From RGIG9041 sp045541455 (GTDB taxonomy: Bacteria > Bacillota > Clostridia > Oscillospirales > QAKW01): a stretch of 14,434 nucleotides of DNA. A program made the position numbers and the translations under genes. The notes under the pieces were generated by a model. The model made no database searches. It was not told where the DNA came from and saw only the letters and a program-made list of their open reading frames with translations. The DNA is taken from the NCBI GenBank assembly GCA_045541455.1, contig JAZQJA010000047.1, positions 1 through 14,434 of the forward strand, given 5' to 3'. Below are positions 1 through 6,669 of the stretch, piece by piece (position 1 is the stretch's first letter; the number at the start of each line of letters is the position of its first letter).

Positions 1-1
1 C

Positions 2-2068
2 AAGGACATAATAAAGCCTGACAACGTTTCACTTACAGGTGCATTTGAAGCAATTAGATCTAGCCGTAGTGATGATTGTATGAAAGTTAGGGATATTAAA
101 AATGCAACGATAGAGCATTCGATCGTAAAAGAAAAGGATGTTAATATTGAGGAATCTGAATTGCAATCATCTAATGCTAAATCGCTGGAGATAACAGAAG
201 AAATCAATCATGCTAGATTTTTTGATACTGACACCTTTAATTCTATTAAAAATAGTCCCAAAAACGAGAACAAAAATCCAATAAAATCTTTTGCTCAAGG
301 AAATTTTGAAGAAGACGAAGTCGAGGAAGAATGTTTTGAGTCACTCCAAAAAACCGAAGAAATAGATGATTATAACACACTTGAAGATAGAGAGTGCATA
401 GCGCTTGATCTAAAAAAAATGCGGGCTTCGGCTTCACTGAAAACTTTACTCACGTTTACATTGACTTTTTTGTCTGGAATATTTTTTGTAGCTGGTTATA
501 TTAATATACCGGGGATAGATATATTAAACAACAGTAAATTATATCTAGCAATTGTATTTTTAATCTCGATTATCGCAACTTTTATAAATATCAATTCTTT
601 GATTGAGGGAGTAAAACATCTAGCTACTTTTAAATGTAATTATGAGACTATGTTGTTTATGTTATTTATATTTAACTCTGCTCTTGATATCAATTACTTG
701 ATTTCCAATGTTAAACCTAATGGTCCTTATATAGTATTTGATTTTCTTTTTATGCTTTTGCTTAGTTTTAATATTTACTCTAAAAATATTTTAGCTAAAA
801 ATATTTCTAAAAATTTTACTATTGTATCTACCGATGGATTAAAAACTGTTGTAAATAAACCTGTCAGCGAAGAAATAGCAAATGATATAATGCTTGAAAC
901 CGGAAATGGTGGAGATATTGTTTATGCAACAAAAAGTAATTTTGTTTCTGAGTTTATACAAAAGAGTTTTGCCGATTTTGAGTTGAGCAAAAAATTTTCT
1001 CCGTTGTATACTTTCGTATTAATTGTTGTTTTACTATTTTCTTTTGTTAATTATTATTTCAATAGCAGTTTTGCTTTGTGTTTTACTTATGCGTCAGCGG
1101 CTCTCTGTGCTGCAACGCCCTTTTTGCATATTTTTTCATTTGCTTCACCACTATTTAACAATAGCAGACGTGCAAGAAAACAAGGCGGTGCAATTATTGG
1201 AAGTGTTAGTTCTTTTGAACTTGATGATGCTCAGACATTGATCGTTGATGATTCGGATGTATTTACAGTTACTTTAAATGGAATTAGACTTTACGGAGAT
1301 GCAATGATTGATGATGCAATTTTATATTTAAATTCATTATATCGCACTGTTGGTGGGCCTTTGAAATCATTGTTTACAAATATGCTTAGTGATAATATTA
1401 CTACGCTACCTAGAATTGATGATATTTATTATCATGATACAATGGGTTACTCTGGTTTGATACATTCAAAGACTTTTGTAGCTGGCAATAAATCACTTAT
1501 GGATCATTTTGGTATTGAGGTTGATGATAGTGAATTTGATTTAATTTATCAGCAAAAAGCTCGCCATGTCCTTTTTGTAGCATATGATAATAAACTAATG
1601 GGTGTATTTTTATTATCTTATAAACTTTCATTTGGCGTCGATAAGGCTTTTATGACTTGCGAAAAAGATTGTATAAATATTGCAATAGCAGAACGTGATT
1701 CTAATGTTAATGCATCAACGTTGTTCGCCTGTTATAAAGCTAAGGATCAGTCGTTATTCAAAATTATGAATTTTAGGACAGCAAGAAACTGTTTTAATAA
1801 ATTTGAGACACAAAGTATAACACCTTCATTGCTTGTTTCAAACACTGGTTTAAAGGGGATAACAGCAGCATTACACGGATGTAAAAACATTGTATTTGCG
1901 TTTAAAGCTAATAATGTAGTAAAAAACATGGCGTCAATTATTGGTATAATTTTAATTACATTTTTACTACTTTTTTCAAATCCTACAGTTATGCTTCCAA
2001 TCCATGTAATATTATACCAATTACTGTGGTCATTGCCTGTCCTTTTTGTTTCATTGTTTTCTAAATAG
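2..2068 (+). CDS. Degenerate P1B-type (heavy-metal) ATPase-like membrane protein, 5'-partial
   Basis: The frame is open from base 2, with 26 codons before the first ATG (base 80), so the true start lies left of the window; 688 residues are visible. The first ~140 are acidic and probably disordered. The hydrophobic segments then follow the P1B ATPase plan: four helices (about residues 142-262), a short cytoplasmic stretch, two helices (about 330-380), a large soluble region, and two C-terminal helices. The resemblance continues in sequence: G-A-I-I-G just before the phosphorylation site, and a nucleotide-domain-like run (GYSGLIHSKTFVAGNKSLMD, then VLFVAYDNKLMGVFLL). The key motifs are missing. 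The DKTGT position reads D-D-S-D-V (D at about residue 416), the intramembrane CPC position reads T-P-F, and I see no TGE in the actuator region and no GDGxND. I infer a non-pumping pseudo-ATPase; its role is unknown. Confidence 0.7.
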   Translation, partial: KDIIKPDNVSLTGAFEAIRSSRSDDCMKVRDIKNATIEHSIVKEKDVNIEESELQSSNAKSLEITEEINHARFFDTDTFNSIKNSPKNENKNPIKSFAQGNFEEDEVEEECFESLQKTEEIDDYNTLEDRECIALDLKKMRASASLKTLLTFTLTFLSGIFFVAGYINIPGIDILNNSKLYLAIVFLISIIATFININSLIEGVKHLATFKCNYETMLFMLFIFNSALDINYLISNVKPNGPYIVFDFLFMLLLSFNIYSKNILAKNISKNFTIVSTDGLKTVVNKPVSEEIANDIMLETGNGGDIVYATKSNFVSEFIQKSFADFELSKKFSPLYTFVLIVVLLFSFVNYYFNSSFALCFTYASAALCAATPFLHIFSFASPLFNNSRRARKQGGAIIGSVSSFELDDAQTLIVDDSDVFTVTLNGIRLYGDAMIDDAILYLNSLYRTVGGPLKSLFTNMLSDNITTLPRIDDIYYHDTMGYSGLIHSKTFVAGNKSLMDHFGIEVDDSEFDLIYQQKARHVLFVAYDNKLMGVFLLSYKLSFGVDKAFMTCEKDCINIAIAERDSNVNASTLFACYKAKDQSLFKIMNFRTARNCFNKFETQSITPSLLVSNTGLKGITAALHGCKNIVFAFKANNVVKNMASIIGIILITFLLLFSNPTVMLPIHVILYQLLWSLPVLFVSLFSK

Positions 2069-2071
2069 TAC

Positions 2072-2100
2072 TTGAAAATTTATAGCTTATAATATATAAT
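2072..2100 (+). promoter_or_regulatory. Sigma-A promoter for the SRP RNA (and probably dnaX operon)
   Basis: TTGAAA at 2072-2077 and TATAAT at 2095-2100 are separated by exactly 17 nt. A second TATAAT lies at 2088-2093 but would give a 10-nt spacer. The predicted start, about 2106-2108, falls just before the first base of the long closing helix of the SRP RNA at 2110. The promoter begins 4 nt after the stop of the upstream membrane-protein gene. No other convincing promoter was seen before dnaX, so this one may also serve dnaX-ybaB-recR and the genes after them. Confidence 0.8.
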
Positions 2101-2109
2101 AACTCGTAG

Positions 2110-2408
2110 TTGTGGCATGAAACGGGATCACACTATCCGGGGAATTAGCGGCGCCTTGAACCTGCAATCCGCTATAGCAGGGGAGATCGCTCTCTGAGGG
2201 CAGTGTTTGTTATGTAAGCCATAAAAAATATATGTTGATAAACAGGTTCGGCGCAATGTCATGTTGTGAATCATGTCAGGCGGGGAACCGAGCAGCATTA
2301 AGCAAATTTTGTCATGTGCCGCCGAGCCACCTGTTTTGAGTATGTTTTTTGTGAAACGCATAGTAAAACTGTTCAAGGTTTGCTGTGTGATTCCGTTTCA
2401 TGCCACAA
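2110..2408 (+). ncRNA. ffs: Signal recognition particle RNA, large bacterial (Firmicutes) type
   Basis: This is the RNA scaffold of the signal recognition particle, which pairs with Ffh to target nascent membrane and secreted proteins. The ends, 2110-2133 and 2385-2408, form a 24-bp helix with a single G-U pair. The apical Ffh-binding domain is at 2275-2296: GTCAGG on the left, a GGAA tetraloop at 2284-2287, and AGCAGC on the right, followed by CATTAAG. The 5' part (GGGGAATTAGCGGCGCC, and CAATCCGCTATAGCAGGGG) matches what I remember of the Alu-domain region of clostridial SRP RNAs. At about 299 nt it is slightly longer than the ~270-nt Bacillus scRNA. The ends are set by helix pairing, so they may be off by a few bases. 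dnaX follows directly, as in Bacillus. Confidence 0.9.
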
Positions 2409-2428
2409 ATAATATTCGGAGGTGTATG

Positions 2429-3970
2429 GTGTACCGCGCTCTATACAGAAAATATAGACCGTTAAAATTTGAAGATGTTATAGGTCAAGAACATGTTGTT
2501 GAAACTATAAAAAATCAAATTTCTAACGGTAAAATTTCTCACGCTTATATGTTTACAGGCACTAGAGGTACCGGTAAAACTACCTGTGCTAAAATCCTAG
2601 CTCGCGCGGTAAATTGTGAGAATCCTAAAAATGGAGATCCATGTAACGAATGTGAAACGTGTAAGGGTATTTTAAGCGGTAGTTTATTAGATGTAATTGA
2701 AATTGATGCAGCGTCAAATAATGGTGTGGATAACATAAGGGAACTTCGTGAGGATGTTATTTTTACTCCTGCAATGGCGAAGTACAAAGTTTATATTATA
2801 GACGAGGTTCACATGCTTAGTATGCAAGCCTTTAATGCTTTGCTAAAAACCCTTGAAGAACCGCCGTTACATGTAATTTTTGTTTTCGCAACAACTGAAA
2901 TCCAAAAGGTTCCACAAACTATTTTGTCACGGTGCCAAAGATTCGACTTTAAACGAATAGTATCCGATGATATAAAAAATCGCTTGTCTTATGTTTGCAA
3001 ACAAGAAAATATTACTATTGACGAGAAAGCGTTAATGTTAATTTCTCGTTTGGCAGACGGTGCTATGCGTGACGCGCTTTCAATACTTGATAGATGCATA
3101 ACGTCAACCAGCAATATATCTTTAGAAATTGTCGAGAAAACTGTTGGACTTTGTACTTATGAAGAAATTTCAGCCGCATTGAATGCAGTTGCTGATGAAG
3201 ATACTGAAGCTGTGTTGAATTTCTATTCGAATTGTAAACGTAATTCAAAAGATTCAATTTCTCTATTCTCGGAACTGTGCTCATATTATAGAGATATGAT
3301 AATAGTTAAACTTGCTGATAAACCGGCACGATTTCTTAATTACGATGAAATTCAGCTTGAGAATATTAAGGCGGTTGCATCAAAATATACCCTTGAAAAA
3401 ATAGTGCGATGTATTTACATTTTACAAAATGGTATATACGATATTTCTAAATTTAAAGATAAACATATAATGGCTGAAATCACGTTGATAAAGCTTACTA
3501 ATTCGCAAATTGGATGTGATTTAGAAGATTTAAATGCCAGATTATCCAAACTTGAAGTTTTAGGGGTTAATTCTATTACTAAACCTATTGAAAAAGTTGA
3601 AAGTGTTACTTCTTCTAAAGAAGTTAAATCAGTAAAAAATCAAGATATTCGCAAAAAGTCAAATTGTGATTTTTGGGATAAAGTTTTGGAAATTTTACCT
3701 CTAATTGGTGGTAAGGTATTATCTGCTTTTCTAAAAAACATAACAGCTATTGAGGATAACGATTGTATTGTTTTACAGTGCTCGGTAAATGATGTTGCAT
3801 ATAAACTTATTAACACAACAGAAAACATTGAAATTTTAAAAAATGCAGCGTTGAAAGCAAGTGGCAAAAATTTTGAAATTCGTTTTTGCGAGCCAAATAA
3901 GGTTTCAAGGACTAATGATGAGTTTAGCGAATTGTTAAATAACGCTAATGATATACTTATTAAGGAGTAA
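2429..3970 (+). CDS. dnaX: DNA polymerase III subunit gamma/tau (clamp loader)
   Basis: DnaX is the ATPase motor of the clamp loader that places the beta clamp on DNA for the replicative polymerase. The protein is about 513 aa. The N-terminus MYRALYRKYRP is typical of the family. Walker A is GTRGTGKT (about 44-51), four zinc-binding cysteines lie at about 63, 72, 75 and 78, Walker B is VYIIDEVH (about 121-128), and the arginine-finger SRC box is LSRCQRF. The C-terminal third is divergent, as usual for tau. Start choice: GGAGG (2418-2422) lies 6 nt before the GTG at 2429 but only 3 nt before the ATG at 2426. The GTG also gives the family's M-Y start, so I prefer it; the ATG adds one residue. 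The reading frame runs further upstream into the SRP RNA, which is not coding. No gamma-producing frameshift signal was identified. Confidence 0.95.
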   Translation: MYRALYRKYRPLKFEDVIGQEHVVETIKNQISNGKISHAYMFTGTRGTGKTTCAKILARAVNCENPKNGDPCNECETCKGILSGSLLDVIEIDAASNNGVDNIRELREDVIFTPAMAKYKVYIIDEVHMLSMQAFNALLKTLEEPPLHVIFVFATTEIQKVPQTILSRCQRFDFKRIVSDDIKNRLSYVCKQENITIDEKALMLISRLADGAMRDALSILDRCITSTSNISLEIVEKTVGLCTYEEISAALNAVADEDTEAVLNFYSNCKRNSKDSISLFSELCSYYRDMIIVKLADKPARFLNYDEIQLENIKAVASKYTLEKIVRCIYILQNGIYDISKFKDKHIMAEITLIKLTNSQIGCDLEDLNARLSKLEVLGVNSITKPIEKVESVTSSKEVKSVKNQDIRKKSNCDFWDKVLEILPLIGGKVLSAFLKNITAIEDNDCIVLQCSVNDVAYKLINTTENIEILKNAALKASGKNFEIRFCEPNKVSRTNDEFSELLNNANDILIKE

Positions 3971-3973
3971 TTT

Positions 3974-4315
3974 ATGAAAGCGAGATTACCAGAAGGCTAT
4001 AATATGAAACAAAGCGATATGATGCGCAAAGTTCAAAAAATGCAAGAGGATGTTGCGAATGCTCAAAAAGAAGTGGAGGAAACTGTTTTTGATGCAAAAT
4101 CTGGCGGTGGTATGGTATCGGTTCAGATGAATGGAAAAAAGGAACTATTATCTGTTAAACTTGAACGTGAAGCTGTTGACCCTGATGATATTGAAATGCT
4201 TGAAGATATGATTGTCGCCGCTGTTAATGAGGCCTCAAAAACAATTGATGCAACTCTTGAAGAAAAAATGAAAACTGCTACTGGCGGATTAAACTTAAAT
4301 TTCCCGATGTTTTAA
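3974..4315 (+). CDS. ybaB: YbaB/EbfC family nucleoid-associated protein
   Basis: This is a small DNA-binding protein of the YbaB/EbfC family, which forms homodimers that bind DNA. It is almost always encoded between dnaX and recR. The 113 aa are normal for the family. The N-terminal half is an amphipathic helix rich in Met, Lys and Gln (from about residue 15, QSDMMRKVQKMQEDV). It is followed by the conserved GGGMVSVQMNGKKELLSVKL beta region and a C-terminal helix and tail ending GGLNLNFPMF. The GGAG at 3963-3966 lies inside the end of dnaX, 7 nt before the ATG, so translation is probably coupled to dnaX; only 3 nt separate the two genes. Confidence 0.93.
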   Translation: MKARLPEGYNMKQSDMMRKVQKMQEDVANAQKEVEETVFDAKSGGGMVSVQMNGKKELLSVKLEREAVDPDDIEMLEDMIVAAVNEASKTIDATLEEKMKTATGGLNLNFPMF

Positions 4316-4326
4316 TAGGTGAAAGA

Positions 4327-4923
4327 ATGCAGTATATTCCTACTTTTTCTAAGCTAGTTGAAGAATTTGAAAAATTACCTGGCATAGGTTCTAAATCCGC
4401 TCAAAAAATGGCGTACTATATTATTTCCGCTGATAGAAGTGTTGCAAAAACTTTTGCTGAAGCGATTATGGAAGCTAAAGACAAAATTCGTTGTTGTGAA
4501 GTATGTCAAAACATTACTGATAAAGGCATATGCGCTCTATGTAGTAATGAAAAACGAGATCATTCTGTAATATGTGTTGTGGAAAAACCAAGTGATATAG
4601 ATGCCGTTGAACGAACAAAAGATTTTAATGGCGTTTATCATGTCTTACATGGATTAATTTCTCCGATGAATGATGTTGGACCCAACGATATAAAATTAGC
4701 CGAACTTCTGCATCGTGTTAGCGAAAATGATATTAAAGAAGTAATAATGGCAACCAGCCCTAATGTTGAAGGTCAGGCTACTTCAATGTATATTGCAAAG
4801 CTTTTAAAACCTTTTGATATTAAAGTTACTGGACTGGCCCTTGGTATACCCGTTGGCGGTAGTTTGGAGTATTCTGATAGCATTACATTGGCACGTGCAA
4901 TTGAAAACCGTCGAGAGTTATAA
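4327..4923 (+). CDS. recR: Recombination mediator protein RecR
   Basis: RecR acts with RecO (and RecF) to load RecA onto single-stranded DNA during gap repair. The 198 aa are the standard length. In order there is a helix-hairpin-helix (LPGIGSKSAQKMA, 17-29), a C4 zinc finger with cysteines 57, 60, 69 and 72, and a Toprim domain starting near residue 81 with the acidic residue in VVEKPSD (E86). The conserved TSPNVEGQATSMYI and GIPVGGSLEYSDSITLARAI segments follow, then a typical N-R-R-E-L end. All expected motifs are intact. The ribosome binding site is weak (AGGTGAAAG just before the ATG), suggesting coupling to ybaB, which ends 11 nt upstream. Confidence 0.96.
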   Translation: MQYIPTFSKLVEEFEKLPGIGSKSAQKMAYYIISADRSVAKTFAEAIMEAKDKIRCCEVCQNITDKGICALCSNEKRDHSVICVVEKPSDIDAVERTKDFNGVYHVLHGLISPMNDVGPNDIKLAELLHRVSENDIKEVIMATSPNVEGQATSMYIAKLLKPFDIKVTGLALGIPVGGSLEYSDSITLARAIENRREL

Positions 4924-4935
4924 TTGGAGGATTAT

Positions 4936-6657
4936 ATGAACCATATAGATGAATATGAAAGATGGCTTCTCTCATCTAATATTGACGAACGTGTAAAAGC
5001 TGAATTAATCTCAATTCGTGATAACAAAGATGAGGTTTTTTCAAGATTTTATACTACGCTTAATTTTGGTACAGCAGGCCTTAGAGGTTTAATGGGTGCT
5101 GGAACAAATAGGCTTAATATTTATACAATAAGAAGTGCTTCTTTGGCTTTGGGTAGATATATCACTGACCTTGGTGAAACGGCAATGAAACGTGGTGTGG
5201 TAATTGCTTATGATTCAAGAAATAACGGGGTCAAATTTGCTCAAAATGCAGCCTTAACTTTGTGCAATCTAGGCATTAGAGTTTTTGTGTTTGAATCTCT
5301 AAGGCCTACACCTGAACTTTCTTTTGCAACTAGGCATTTAAATGCAATTGCTGGAATTAATATAACTGCATCGCATAATCCAAAGGAGTACAACGGATAT
5401 AAAGTATATTTTGAAGATGGTGCTCAAATTGGAAGCGATCAAGCAGATATTATACTAAATAATATGAAAGGAATTGATCCACTTTCGGTTGATATAATGT
5501 CTGAAAGTTTGGCAATTTCACAAGGTCTTTATAATATTATCGGTGCTGAAATAGACGATGCTTACGTCAAGTGCGTATTAAATGAAAAACTTGATATTGG
5601 TGAGATATCTGATGATGCAAAAAATGTGTCTATAGTGTATTCTGCATTTCACGGTGCGGGATATAAGCTTGTACCGCGCGTTCTTTCCTGCATAGGTGCA
5701 AACGTTACATTACAACCCGAACAAGCAATTCCTGACGGAGATTTTCCCACGCTAAAATCTCCAAATCCAGAGGAACGTGAAGGACTTACTCGTTCCATTG
5801 AATTGGCTAAAGAAATTGGATCTGATCTTGTTGTTGCTACCGACCCTGATGCTGATAGATGCGCTATTGCTGTAATTATGCAAAACGGAGATGTCGAACT
5901 TATTTCGGGTAATCAAATTGGAATTTTGCTTTGTGATTTTATAATTAAAATGTTAAAAAACAGCAAAAAACTACCTAATAACGCAGCAGTGGTTTCATCT
6001 ATTGTTTCAACAACTATGGTGAAAAAGATTTGTGAAGCAAATGGTGTTAAGCATATAGATGTTTTAACTGGCTTTAAATATATAGGTGAAAAAATTGCCG
6101 AATTTGAAAAGTCTGGAGATAATACATTTATTTTTGGTTTTGAAGAAAGTTACGGCTACCTTAAAGGGACTTATGCAAGAGATAAGGATTCGGTTGTTGC
6201 TGCAATGCTAATCACTCAGATGGCAATGTATTATAAAAATCTCAATATGAATTTAAAGCAGGCAATTGATGAACTCTATAAGAAGTATGGGTATTATTCA
6301 GAAAAAACTACAAGTTTTTTAATCACAGGATCAGTGCCCATGGACGAGGTTGCGTGCATAATGAAAAGACTTCGTGATGATATACCTGAGAAAGTTGGAA
6401 ATGCAAATATTGTTCGTTTTAGAGATTATAAAGCATCAATAATTAAAGAGGTTATTACAGGCAATATCACCCCTACTAATCTTCCTGTTTCTGATGTGCT
6501 TTACTATGAGTTTTCTGATGGTTGCTGCGTGATAGTAAGGCCGTCTGGTACTGAACCTAAGGTTAAGCTCTATGTGTTAGCTGTTGGTTCAAATAAATTT
6601 GAATGTAATGAACGTATTAAGAATTATGTTTCATATTTTAGTGATAAGATAAAATAA
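4936..6657 (+). CDS. Phosphoglucomutase / phosphomannomutase (alpha-D-phosphohexomutase family)
   Basis: This cytoplasmic enzyme interconverts hexose 1-phosphate and 6-phosphate (most likely glucose) through a phosphoserine. At 573 aa it matches the longer PgcA-type bacterial phosphoglucomutases. Motifs in order: catalytic-serine loop TASHNP (Ser146), Mg-binding DPDADR (303-308), sugar-binding GFEES (401-405) and phosphate-binding RPSGTEPK (535-542). The start is the ATG at 4936, 5 nt after GGAGG (4926-4930). An in-frame TTG at 4924 is open but overlaps that site and is less likely. It follows recR by 12 nt and precedes the GH35 gene by 12 nt. With the galactosidase it would suit galactose use through glucose 1-phosphate (inference). 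Glucose versus mannose preference cannot be read from the sequence. Confidence 0.93.
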   Translation: MNHIDEYERWLLSSNIDERVKAELISIRDNKDEVFSRFYTTLNFGTAGLRGLMGAGTNRLNIYTIRSASLALGRYITDLGETAMKRGVVIAYDSRNNGVKFAQNAALTLCNLGIRVFVFESLRPTPELSFATRHLNAIAGINITASHNPKEYNGYKVYFEDGAQIGSDQADIILNNMKGIDPLSVDIMSESLAISQGLYNIIGAEIDDAYVKCVLNEKLDIGEISDDAKNVSIVYSAFHGAGYKLVPRVLSCIGANVTLQPEQAIPDGDFPTLKSPNPEEREGLTRSIELAKEIGSDLVVATDPDADRCAIAVIMQNGDVELISGNQIGILLCDFIIKMLKNSKKLPNNAAVVSSIVSTTMVKKICEANGVKHIDVLTGFKYIGEKIAEFEKSGDNTFIFGFEESYGYLKGTYARDKDSVVAAMLITQMAMYYKNLNMNLKQAIDELYKKYGYYSEKTTSFLITGSVPMDEVACIMKRLRDDIPEKVGNANIVRFRDYKASIIKEVITGNITPTNLPVSDVLYYEFSDGCCVIVRPSGTEPKVKLYVLAVGSNKFECNERIKNYVSYFSDKIK

Positions 6658-6669
6658 TGGAGAATTATT

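Noticed and set aside
80..82. ATG at 80 as start of the first gene
   Set aside because: The frame is open back to base 2 and no ribosome binding site precedes the ATG, so the gene is more simply read as cut by the window edge.
1241..1267. Calling the first gene a functional copper or zinc exporter
   Set aside because: The phosphorylation motif lacks K-T-G-T, the CPC metal site is replaced by T-P-F, and the hinge and actuator motifs are not seen.
2128..2376. 82-codon minus-strand open frame
   Set aside because: It is antisense to the highly structured SRP RNA, has no homology that I recognise, and is best explained as a shadow.
2273..2425. Upstream extension of the dnaX reading frame (51 extra codons)
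   Set aside because: It lies inside the SRP RNA, has no ribosome binding site, and the family N-terminus and GGAGG place the start at 2426/2429.
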